Made by a program: the position numbers and the translations under genes
Notes under the pieces: generated by a model
Seen by the model: only the letters and a program-made list of their open reading frames with translations
What the model was told of the DNA's origin: nothing
Database searches by the model: none
Part shown: piece by piece, positions 22,007 through 31,744 of the stretch
How the letters are laid out: each line of letters starts with the position of its first letter
Position numbering within the stretch: position 1 is the stretch's first letter
Assembly (NCBI GenBank): GCA_963920635.1
Contig: OY987300.1
Location: forward strand, 57,557,415 to 57,621,414
Direction: 5' to 3'
DNA from: Pseudeuparius sepicola
Lineage: Eukaryota > Arthropoda > Insecta > Coleoptera > Anthribidae
Length of the DNA stretch: 64,000 nt

Positions 22007-23630
22007 AATAACGGATTTGAAAGATTCACCTGGAGTCTTACCTTTTAGATTAGGAAATGCAAAGATCATAACTAGAAAACACACTTTTCTACATTATGTT
22101 CAAATTAAAGCCTTAAGTAACGAAATAAAAAATCTTAGATCGGTTCATAATGATTTAAACATTTCTATTTTTAAAGAAACACAATTTGTATTTTCTTCTA
22201 GCTTACGAAATAACTATGATAGTCTTAAACCTTTAATCTTAGAAATAGAACGTAAATTTAATAACATAATATTTAAGAAAAATATAAATAAACGCAGTAA
22301 ACGCGGACTTTTTAATGCTATAGGAACGGTAAATAAATGGTTTACTGGATCGCTTGATGCAAATGACGGTATTAGATACGACAACGCTATAAGAATACTT
22401 GAGAAAAATCAACAGAAAATTGTATCAGAAGTAAACACACAAATTTCCTTATTCAAAAAATTAATTGATCACTACGGAACCTCAATTGAAACTATAATTG
22501 ATAATCAACGAAAAATTTCTGAATATTTAGAACGTTACCATGAATTAATAAAAAGAGAAACTGATATATTCTATAAATATACTGTATATTTAAGTATACT
22601 TAATCAAATTTTTATCAATGCTAATGTAATAATTACTTTCCTAGACAACTTGGAAAATGCTATAACCTTTTCACGTTTACATACTATTCACCCTGATATA
22701 TTGAATATCGACGACTTACAAGAGATATTAACGGACTTAAAAACACATTATTCAGAAAACGAAATTATTAATATTAATTTTTATGATTGGTACTCTGTAA
22801 TTAAAACAAGTAGTTATATTTCAAAAAATCAAATTGTTTTCGCCCTAGATGTCCCTTTAGTTCATCCAGATAATTTTGATTATTATCATTTATATCCTTT
22901 ACCTTCTTCCAAAAATACCATAATTATTCCTTCCAAACCCTACATGGCTCTTAGTACTACTAGCTACCAATATATGGAAAATTCCTGCGAAGAAATAAAT
23001 GGAACTTATATTTGTCTACAAGAACGGTTAGAAGCAACTCCAAAAGAAGATTGCATAGCTGCACTAATTTCTGGCGAAGAACCAAGTTGTAACGTTATGG
23101 AAGTTCAAACTCACAATCAAATAATTGAAAGAGTCAACGACGAATTTATAATTGTTGTCCCGAAAGAAGAATCGAAAATTAAATTGTTATGCAAAAACAT
23201 GGAATATGCCATAATAAAGACACCGCATTTAATTTGGTTACCTACCGGATGCAGCATGGAAATTAATGGAATTTCTTATGGAAATAATAAATCAAACAGT
23301 AAAACCCATTCATTGGTATTGCCGGCGATTAAAATTGGCGAAGTTCAAGAAAACATCAATACATTTGGCAAACTCCACATCAGGAACATATCACTGGACG
23401 ATATCCATGCTCTTCGAAAACATATTAACTCTATTAGTCCTGTGGTCGTCGAAGAAGTTGCAAATACGTACACAACAAATTGGATTTTATGGATAACAAT
23501 GGTAATGGTTCTCTTAATATTAATTGGATATGGAATTTGGAAATATTGGAAGTTCCGAAAACCTAGAAAAGAAAAAGAAGAAAAAGCTACGGCTACTTCG
23601 ATCCTCTACACTCCCGAAGAAGCCTCTTAA
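21939..23630 (+). CDS. env: Errantivirus envelope fusion glycoprotein (563 aa, baculovirus-F-like)
   Basis: This is a class I-type fusion glycoprotein that would sit in the virion or cell membrane. Residues 1-20 form a hydrophobic signal peptide ending in QVQVQ. A furin-type site RSKR lies at 119-122, directly followed by a GLFNAIG fusion peptide of the kind shared by baculovirus F and errantivirus Env proteins. A cysteine-rich region spans about 350-438. A transmembrane helix lies at about 515-535, before a basic cytoplasmic tail of about 28 residues. Potential N-glycosylation sites are present, for example N74. The frame is complete and overlaps the end of pol by 68 nt, so env shares no separate promoter. 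Receptor and tissue are unknown. Confidence 0.92.
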   Translation: MRNHLMILISLILISQVQVQEIKITDLKDSPGVLPFRLGNAKIITRKHTFLHYVQIKALSNEIKNLRSVHNDLNISIFKETQFVFSSSLRNNYDSLKPLILEIERKFNNIIFKKNINKRSKRGLFNAIGTVNKWFTGSLDANDGIRYDNAIRILEKNQQKIVSEVNTQISLFKKLIDHYGTSIETIIDNQRKISEYLERYHELIKRETDIFYKYTVYLSILNQIFINANVIITFLDNLENAITFSRLHTIHPDILNIDDLQEILTDLKTHYSENEIININFYDWYSVIKTSSYISKNQIVFALDVPLVHPDNFDYYHLYPLPSSKNTIIIPSKPYMALSTTSYQYMENSCEEINGTYICLQERLEATPKEDCIAALISGEEPSCNVMEVQTHNQIIERVNDEFIIVVPKEESKIKLLCKNMEYAIIKTPHLIWLPTGCSMEINGISYGNNKSNSKTHSLVLPAIKIGEVQENINTFGKLHIRNISLDDIHALRKHINSISPVVVEEVANTYTTNWILWITMVMVLLILIGYGIWKYWKFRKPRKEKEEKATATSILYTPEEAS

Positions 23631-23639
23631 GGATGGAGG
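23629..23639 (+). promoter_or_regulatory. Polypurine tract for plus-strand priming
   Basis: AAGGATGGAGG directly abuts the 3' LTR and overlaps the env stop (TAA, 23628-23630). One T interrupts the purines. Confidence 0.75.
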
Positions 23640-23838
23640 AGTTATCTAGGCAGAAATTCATGCATCATCAAGAAAACTGTAGAAGCTCCAGAACCGTCTC
23701 GTCTCCTGCAAACTCAGCAATCCGAAATCTTATATATTTATTGTATCACAAAGCGCGTTCAGATTAAGACCGATCTTTGTCAAAAGCTTTTCGAATAAAG
23801 TTTTTTAAAAGCCTACTGCTGTGGCCAATCATTTAATT
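23640..23838 (+). repeat. 3' LTR (199 bp)
   Basis: It matches 16112-16310 without any difference that I can see. The AATAAA at 23794-23799 would direct polyadenylation of the genomic and env transcripts. Confidence 0.95.
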
Positions 23839-23842
23839 AATT
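23839..23842. repeat. Errantivirus target-site duplication, right (AATT)
   Basis: Matches 16108-16111. Confidence 0.9.
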
Positions 23843-24840
23843 TCATAGTGAGTTAGACGGATTAAAACGACAGGCGAATATGCAGATGCGTGACGACGAA
23901 AGGTACTGTGTGATAGCCAAGATAGCCCCTAACCTATACTCATCGACTGTGTTGATATGAGTTGGTTCTCACCGAAATCAGAAACCAGTCGCGAATCTGA
24001 TTGACGGATTTTAAATTATCTGACTGTTCTGATTGTTTTGATTCCTGCTGATTGACTCCGACTTAGTTCGGACCTGCTTGTGCTTGTGAGAACAGGCCTA
24101 TCTAACTAAATCGCTGTGTCGCAACGTTTGAAGTTTCTTTTTGTCTCACACGGACAATTCTGTAAGGCAACAGTTACTTAAGTATGTACATGTACATTGT
24201 ATGAGAATTTGTACGAAATGCTCTTTGGCAGTATAGGTATAAGTAACCTCCTAACATTTCTTGTGTTTGTGATTAGGTGCACTTTTCTTACGAATTCGTA
24301 CAATATTATATATATAACTTTTTTAAAACCAAATATTTTTGGCTGTGAGAATGAATATTTATTTATAGCTTTAAGAAAGAAAATGTTGATATTTTTTATA
24401 CCTATTTGTAAGGAATCGTTCATATATTTTGGAACTGAAATAAAGTATTTTCTTTACTTTATACCGTTTATTATTTCTTACAAGTAATTTAAATCGAAGA
24501 CCAAGCACATATTATCCCTGGTTCATACAGCTTCTTTATCTTTTAGTTTTATTTTATTTTTACAAGTAACACATTTCCTTAATTTGAACTTATCAATGAC
24601 ATTTGAAATTTACATAAAGTACATGTAAAACTATAAGAGAGAAAGAAGAAGAAATAGGAATACCAAATAAATTAAATTACACCATTTTGTCCAAACTGCG
24701 TGTAAAAGTTACACAACACGGTGTTAATCTTACACAACGCCGTGTTAAATATTCACACCAGCATCTTATTGACACCAGAACATTTGGTGAAATTGACCAA
24801 AAAAGAAGGTGTAAAATTTACCAGATATGGTGTGGACTTA
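23843..24840. other. Non-coding flank
   Basis: AT-rich, no recognisable gene. ORFs at 24178-24487 overlap on opposite strands and have no domain. About 24700-24830 holds several diverged copies of an ACACGGTGTTAA-like motif and merges into the next element. Confidence 0.4.
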
Positions 24841-25194
24841 TACACGGTGGTGACAATTTCGATGCCCACCATTGGTATCTCGGAAACTGTAAAAGATACA
24901 ACATCGGTCAAATTAGACAAAAGTTGCGCTATTATACCCTCTACTATATTCTGTTATTAAATCTTAGATATCTTGATACGTTCGTGATTTATACTCACAA
25001 AATTGCAAAATTATATTTTTTCGAAACTTTGTTTCTTCCACATCGGTTACCCGAATTTAATGAACCTTGGTAGTTTTATGTTTTTGGTCATGGCCAACTC
25101 CATGCCGGTTTCAGAAATTTTCTAGGCCCCCTAAATTTCGAGCAACCACAGCCGAGATACCAATGGTGGGCATCGAAATTTTCACCACCCTGTA
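24841..25194. mobile_element. TIR element with CAGGGTGGTG-type ends
   Basis: The left end TACACGGTGGTGACAATTTC and the right end GAAATTTTCACCACCCTGTA are near-perfect inverted repeats. They extend over about 42 bp through GATGCCCACCATTGGTATCTCGG. The left terminus carries a G-to-C change (CACGG for CAGGG). No coding sequence. Confidence 0.78.
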
Positions 25195-25549
25195 TAGACC
25201 ACTTTTCGTGTCAAATTTAACACCGGATTTTTTACTGTGTATGAGAAAAGGCTACTAAATACCAAATTTCGGGAACATAAAATTATATTCTGACAACTTA
25301 AAATTTAACTCACTGATCATTGGATCGAAATTGAGACAATAATGAGTAAAATTATTCCACTCAAAATTTTTTACTGTGTCTAATTCTTAATTTCATGTAG
25401 GTATATTCAGAACACGTTCATGATATGGTTCGGAAATAGGCACGGCTATAGCTACGCTTACGTTCCTTTGATTTGCGAACCTGCTATGCAATATCCATAT
25501 TTATCATTTGCTGTATGGTAATTGACGCATTATATTCCTTATCTCGCGA

Positions 25550-25930
25550 CCAACATCCTGTACCTGTCAAGTCGTCAAACTTTCTACGAATCCCTAGACC
25601 AACCCGCCAACATCCTCCAGGTCGTTCCACCTTAGCAACAGCCGGAATCGGCTCGTCTTGTGAGGTATGGCGGCCGAACCGCCTGCATTCCCCGCTAATC
25701 TCGTCCTAATGATTTCATATGCGCGGCTCCTGTATATTGATGCGCATAAGCACCCAGACCGCCATAAATATTCAAACGCGGAGCGGGGAACAATGTGGTG
25801 GAAGTGCGAAGAATTCATAATTTCAAAGCGCGCCGCTCCCGGCGGGAAGTGTTTTCGACATGGAGGATTAATTCGGCAATCATGCAGATTTGGATTCGTG
25901 CGATTTCCTCCAGCGTAATTACATAATTGT
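25550..25930. other. GC-rich island 5
   Basis: CpG-rich block with short overlapping ORFs on both strands and no domain. Contains CCATAAATATTCAAACGCGG near 25760. Candidate regulatory DNA. Confidence 0.4.
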
Positions 25931-27023
25931 CAGAGCTGCGTGAGGACGTAGTTACTATCTCGGTAGGAATCAATCTGGGATCACGAGTCGAGTTAATTTA
26001 GAAGATTCCACTAGCGACTTTATAGTCTTCCTCTGGGCAGTATATAACCGCGAGGTAGAGGGAAGAAGGCACAAAAAATGCTCGATTGTGGTCTCAAATT
26101 GTCTATATAGTCTACCGGCCACAATTTCCCTTACTTTGACTCATTTTATAGCCAATGTATTTTCTTGCTATGTGCATGTGTATAGTACATGGAATACCCA
26201 TGTATATGGGCCTTCAAACATTTGTGGACTAATTATTATTTACGATTTTGCAGAGGTCTAAGCAGATGTTCATTTTCGTAGATACTTCGAGACGGACAAC
26301 ACTTGACATTCTGATTGAAGAAAAAAGGCTATAAAGAGGGGCCACCAATAAATTCTTTTTACGTTGAAAGTCTGGCAACATTCGAGTTATTTCAGTAGTC
26401 GCTTTCTAATTCTCCGTCCGAAAGTTCCTCTTTCGGATTTAGAATTAGAGGGTACCAAACCGAAATAAAAAAGAGTGGTGAGCGTGTGAATGGAAAAGGG
26501 TAGGACCACCAAAACTAGGCCTTGGTTACAAAATACAAGCGAATTGCTCAGAGCATCGATACTTAGCGATACTATACTCGATTTTGGACAGAGTTTAGTA
26601 ATGTGAACATGCAGGGTGTCCCCCGATTGACTTGACAATAGATGTGAAAGACAAAAAATATCGAGTTGAAATTTGAGCTTATAATGTACCTGTACTCTTT
26701 TACCTGAGGACATTTTATATGGAAACTCTTTTCAATATTTTTGTAGTCATAAAATTCTATAGTATCGAGGTAAGAAGTTAAACTGGCGTAGAAGTGGGCA
26801 CCCACCATAAAAAATCATAAATGATAATGGGTATGATAGCCCGGTCCGACTTAAGAAAAGGTACTCGCGTCATCTAAGCTTTTCTTTATCTTTTCAATAT
26901 CTTGCCTTTTCTGTTTTTTTTTTGTGTATCTTTGAGGGTTTTGGGAAGAATTTTTTTTTAATTAATTTCTGTCGAGTAATGTGTTCTTTAGTTAAAATAA
27001 AAGTAGATGTCTTTTTCTAATAA
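25931..27023. other. Non-coding stretch with an isolated CAGGGTGTCCC end
   Basis: CAGGGTGTCCCCC at 26612 is the left terminus of a CAGGGTG element whose other end was not identified. Nothing else is recognised. Minus-strand ORFs at 26387-26808 overlap in two frames and have no domain. Confidence 0.4.
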
Positions 27024-27925
27024 AGTTTTAAAGCCCTTTCTATTGCGAATACAGTGATGTATATCGTTTTTAGAATTCTGTTGATATTTGACAGAATAAT
27101 TGGCTAAATACGGAAAGTTGACAATCCACTGTACGCGTATTAATTTCTACACAAATGCCCGCCACTAATAAGTTTTTTATCTACTAAACACGACCAAATT
27201 ATCTAATTTTTATTGACGTGTCGATCAGTTTACAAAAAAGTCACAAATGAAAAAGCTGAAGCAAAACAAAAAAAGTTCAAACGAATTCAAATCTTATATC
27301 TTTTTAAAATATGTAACAAAAAGTCACTGTCACGAAAAAAGTTCTTATTTTTTTTGCTTGTAACCACGAAATCGTTAGTTTCAGCCTGCTATTGAAAGAA
27401 GAAACGTATTCTCGAAATTCTATCGCGGAAAGGGTAGAAATTGTTGCAATTTGTTATCGAAATCATGATTGCGCAAAACTACAGCACGAATTGCAACAAT
27501 TTCTAACTTTTCCGTGATAGAATAAACCATTTCAAAAACACGTTTACACTTTACACTCAATAGCAGGCTAAAACTAACGATTTCGTGGTTACAAGCAAAA
27601 AAACGGGAACTTTTTTTCGCGACAGTGACTTTTTGTTACACATATTTTACAAAGATATAAGGTTTGAATTCGGATGAACTTTTTTGTTTTGCTTCAGCTT
27701 TTTCATTGGTGACTTTTTTGTAAACTGATCGACACGTCACTAGGTAATTTGGTCGTGTGTAGTAGATAAAAAACTTATTAGTGGGGGGGGGGGGGGGCAT
27801 TTTTGTAGAAATTACTACGCGTACCGTGGATTGTCAACTTTCCGTTTTTAGCCAATAATTCTGTCAAATCTCAACAGATTTCTATAAACGACACATCACT
27901 GTATTTGCAATAAAAAGGGCTTTAA
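27024..27925. mobile_element. 0.9-kb near-complete palindrome (foldback element)
   Basis: Left arm 27024-27455 and right arm 27493-27925 are reverse complements along almost their whole length. Outer marks: TTTTAAAGCCCTTTCTATTGC versus its counterpart at 27905-27925. Inner marks: AGAAATTGTTGCAATT at about 27437 and AATTGCAACAATTTCT at about 27493. The loop is only about 35-40 bp. The right arm contains a run of 15 G (27783-27797) where the left arm has a short GC-rich block. No coding capacity. Confidence 0.85.
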
Positions 27926-28130
27926 AATGATGCCCCACAAGGGGGGTAGTTCCATTTGAAATTTTAAAGTTGTGGTTCCTAGGGATTAGGGGGATGAACA
28001 TATCGGGGTGGCTTAACTGTCAAAAAAGCTCCCCTAAAACACAAAAATCGACGGGTCTCGGCGAATTGTCAAATATATTTTGGTTTTCTAATTTTTGGGG
28101 GGGTCAAATTTTCGTTGGGAAACCCTGTAT
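27926..28130. mobile_element. Partial CAGGGT-type element, right end
   Basis: Ends in GGGAAACCCTGTAT near 28130, the complement of ATACAGGGTTTCCC. Its left end is not found and may have been displaced by the adjacent palindrome. Confidence 0.4.
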
Positions 28131-29039
28131 ATCAAGTCAATACAGTTTGCAGACACCCTTTAAAAAAAAATAATATATCTCTCATATCTGAAAAAAATAC
28201 ATTTACTGTTCCCTAAAATTATATTATTCTATAAATATAAATTCAGCAAGTTTTAGCCATAATTTACACAAATCACTAGATACTCTGCGCAAAAAAACTT
28301 GTAATATGTAACACAATATAATTTATGGCCCGTCCTATGTAGAATAATATTATATTAAAAATAAAAAAAAAATTTTAAATTATATACGAATTAATTATTT
28401 TGTTATACGAGTAGTACGGTATTATTTACATGTGAACTAAAATCAGGCCTTGTGGCACAATAAATTTTCTATAATATATAAAAAAATGGCAGAAATGGAG
28501 AAATATATTCAGATATCAGAATTAAAGTATAGGAACTCTAATAATCAAACCAATCAAAATGTTGACTCTTCACGGTACGATCACACAATCAAAACTTGAA
28601 AATACATACCTGCCTACACCTACGTAGTACTACATGGTTTCAACTAGACCAAAAATTCTTGTCTCAAATTTAATTTACTCTTTGCATAATTTTTCAGAAA
28701 ATGGATAATTGAGGAACATAGAGTGGCAATCGCTATACCTATAATTATGGTCAGCGTGTTTGGACTTCTTTATCAAATTATTATCAAATGAGTCTAAACA
28801 TTCCTTTTTATTATGCCTCCTTATTGTCTTTAAATTCTGAACTCTAACAACAACAATCCCCCATCTAAATATTTACAATGTTATTAAATTTAGTGTTATT
28901 CTTTAACATTTCTCCCCCTTAGTGAAACTTCTTCATTACATTCTCTAGCGTCTAACTTGACTATATTTTTAACGTTATATATACTCGGCGTTCTTCTTCC
29001 TTTTTCTTTTAATGTCCACTACTCTTGTTATTCCATATT
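28131..29039. other. AT-rich non-coding stretch
   Basis: Nothing recognisable; long A/T runs and no domain-bearing ORF. Confidence 0.4.
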
Positions 29040-30135
29040 TCCCTCAGAAGGTTTTAATCAATATTCCACGTGGCCAGCATCTTCATGGTAGACTTGCATC
29101 TACAATAATTGAAACTACGTCGTCTTCTTCTATGGTCTGTCTGTTGTTTCCGGTTCTGCTTCTTCGTTGATTAAGTTCGGGTATATACTCTCCAGCATTC
29201 GTGTAAATTTGCAATTTCTAAAAATACTTTAAAGGGTCGTATATTGACATTACTATTCTTAGTATCTGTCTTTTTGTTGGTATCTTTGTTAAATTTAAGA
29301 TTCTTGTGTCGACTTTCACCAAATTTAACGAAAAAACAAAGATGTATTCTTGTGGCATCCACTGTAAGCCAAGTATTCTTTCGATGCCCTTGTTTTCAGT
29401 GTGTTCTATTTACTACTTAGATTTGATTGAGTACAGACTTTGTGGAATTGTCTTCACAACTTATTCTGAGTTGCAGGTAAACTTGCATATTTCATATCCA
29501 CCTTTCTTGTGTACAAGAATCACACCTTGTATGCACTTTATTGCTTCTTCTTCAGTCTTCTTACAATCGAGATAGTCATCTACATAGTGTTTTCTTGTAA
29601 TGGCTTAATATGCTTCTTCATATTCTTTTCGGTGTTCTTCTTCGTTTTTATTCTTTAAAAATTGAGTCAGACTAGGTGAACAGCTTGCGCCAAATATCCC
29701 GACTTGCATTTTATAAACCTATTCAGCGAGATCTTTGCGCTGGTTTATCATCTTTTCTGATTTTTACCTGGTGGAAAATTTTCTAATGTCATCCATAAAT
29801 GCGATTTGATATTTCCTGAATTTGGCAGAATTTGAGGAGGTGTCAAAAAATCTGGGCCCTATAGGTCCATCGGTCTTCATTGCAGCAACAAATACCAGTC
29901 TGGTTTTTAAAATTTGTTACTCCAAAGTGGGGAAGGTATCAGATTTTGGTATTTACATCCGCAGCTTCCTTCGCGGATTTAGCTTCTTTGCATATTTTTT
30001 TGTTAAATAATCTTCTGTTAGGTTGCAATATTTTTCTGCGAAGTTAATGTCCATAGAGTATAGAGGATTAAGAGCATTCCATTGACTGTCCGGAAATTCT
30101 ATATAATCCAACTTCGTATTTTTCTTCATCTTCAC
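29040..30135 (-). pseudogene. BEL/Pao LTR retrotransposon pol pseudogene
   Basis: Reading the minus strand from 30135 down gives a broken but ordered BEL/Pao reverse transcriptase. It starts with an EDYLTKKYAKKL block (30135-29953), then a TRLVF-AA-KT block near 29900. FGASCSP follows near 29690-29670, then HYVDDY with the catalytic Asp pair at 29588-29571. ILGLQW and PTKRQIL / MSIYDPLK lie at about 29375-29220. Stops and frameshifts separate the blocks, so it is dead. No LTRs, protease or integrase were identified around it. Confidence 0.8.
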
Positions 30136-30222
30136 ATCTTCTTGCAGTCATTTCCATTAGGTATATTAAGACATCGTACATCTTCTTTTCTTTTCATAGT
30201 ATTGAAATGTTATGTTTTAGAA

Positions 30223-30612
30223 GACAACAACAAAAATATTTACAAAACAATTTATTCCATTTTTGGAAGTTTATATCCATTAGTATCATAACTTTTCAAT
30301 ATTCATTTCAATACCCTGACCAAGGCCAAAAATATGGCCGAAAGCTTGGTTCATTGTAAAGAATAAATAACACATGATTTTGGCTGAAATACCCATTATT
30401 TTACTTCATTGATAATTAAATAGACAACAACAAAAATATTTACAAAACAATTTATTGCATTTTTGGAAGTTTATATCCATTAAGATCATAACTTTTCAAT
30501 ATTCATTTCAATACCCTGACGAAGGCCAAAAATATGGCCGAAAGCTTGGTTCATTGTACAGAATAAATAACACATGATTTTGGCTGAAATACCCGTTATT
30601 TTACTTCATTGA
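30223..30612 (+). repeat. Tandem duplication, 200-bp period, Penelope-like terminal repeat
   Basis: Two head-to-tail copies start GACAACAACAAAAATATTTA at 30223 and 30423 and differ at only a few positions. Each contains a stem-loop of GGCC, AAAAATAT, GGCC preceded by CTGA and followed by GAAAGCTTGG. The arrangement resembles tandem terminal repeats of Penelope-like elements, which are known to carry hammerhead ribozymes. No reverse transcriptase is adjacent. Confidence 0.8.
30513..30550 (+). ncRNA. Hammerhead-ribozyme-like motif
   Basis: The core CTGACGA (30516-30522) fits CUGANGA. Stem II is GGCC/GGCC (30524-30527, 30536-30539). GAA follows, then AGCTT, whose AGCT palindrome could form helix III between two copies. 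ACC before the core pairs with GGT (30548-30550) as helix I. One unpaired A before stem II departs from the standard fold. The upstream tandem copy has CTGACCA at 30316-30322, which loses the conserved G. Activity is not shown. Confidence 0.4.
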
Positions 30613-31283
30613 AGCTTAATTTTCATTAAAGAAATAGCAATATAATTATAAACTTTCGCTTAGTTTGCGCCCCATCAAAAAACGAAAGAAACAAAAACCT
30701 GTAAATTTTGGGCTAGGTGTCTCTGAAAAGGAAACTGGCATCCATGGCCAACCTGTCACGCAATATCAAAAAACCTTAAATGTGGGCAACAATATTAGTA
30801 GCCGTAACATGTCTGTTCTAGGAGATAGAAGAAAACTTTTATATTGATAGTCATGACACGGAGAGGGTTTATGCTTTTCGGCTCTCTTCAAGCTATAATT
30901 TTTGTCGATTTGAGTTTGTTCAGAAGGTATGCGCGAAAAGTTGGCCATGGATTATAAAAAAAATTTTTGTTACCTTTTTTTCACGCAAAATAAGCGGGAA
31001 AACGCTTTAATAAAAAAATTTCCATAGTTGCAAGAAATCCAAAGACACTGTGTAATTTTATGAAACTATTTGAGCACTCGGTTGCATACAGATTCTCAGT
31101 GCCGCCAACTTTCAATATAAAAGTTTTGTCCAATGTGAGTTTTTTTTATATTTCGCGTGTTGACCATCGATGCCATTTTCATTTTTAAAGTCGCCTATAG
31201 CTCTCCAAAATTGCCAGATTTTTGTTTTTTACGCTTTAAGCGAGAAAATCGCAGTGGTACCCCTGAAAAATCATCCTGTATAT

Positions 31284-31660
31284 TTATCCCCTAATTTTCC
31301 TTAAAGCTGGCAACGTCGCTGCCGCCTCCCCACAACCCCCGTCGCTCCGCTTCACGGTCCGCCGCCGGCGGCGTCCGCCGGATCCGGCCCTGCATGGCGG
31401 CGCAGAGCCGGCGGCGTCGGCGGGCGCTCCGGGCATTGTGCGCCCCAGGATTCCTAATATCCGGAATGTTCGCGATCTTAGGCGGCGGCGCATTGTGTAT
31501 GCCGCGCGGGATTAGCCCATTAATCACCGGGGTCATTGTATCAACTATCAAAGCGCGCGAGGGCCCGGCAACAATGGGCCCCGACGCCGCCGACGCCCGC
31601 CAGCTACCCCTGTGGGGTAGGGGGGGGGGGGAGAATAAGGGGAGAATATGGGAGCGTTAA
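31284..31660. other. GC-rich island 6
   Basis: Very CpG-rich with GGCGGCGG-type runs and a G homopolymer at about 31619-31631. ORFs on both strands overlap and have no domain. Candidate regulatory DNA. Confidence 0.4.
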
Positions 31661-31744
31661 GCAATGGGGGATTTTAATATGCGCAGAATTTTTTAAAGAC
31701 GATTATGTTTTCCGCCAACACAATGACGTCCATAAAACGATGTT

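Larger units (their letters stand above)
16112..23838 (+). mobile_element. Complete endogenous errantivirus (Gypsy/Ty3 LTR retroelement with env)
   Basis: A 7727-bp element with 199-bp LTRs (16112-16310 and 23640-23838) that I read as identical base for base. It carries a tRNA-Ser-type primer binding site, a 393-nt leader, overlapping gag, pol and env frames, a polypurine tract and a 4-bp duplication. No stop or frameshift interrupts any of the three ORFs. This organisation (gag without a zinc knuckle, short AGT-starting LTRs, F-like Env) is that of insect errantiviruses such as the 17.6/297/gypsy group. Coding strand is strongly A-rich. Identical LTRs imply a very recent insertion, though gene conversion could also homogenise them. 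Confidence 0.96.

Noticed and set aside
24190..24490. Overlapping 81- and 96-residue ORFs
   Set aside because: Antisense to each other in AT-rich DNA, with no domain and no related sequence seen.
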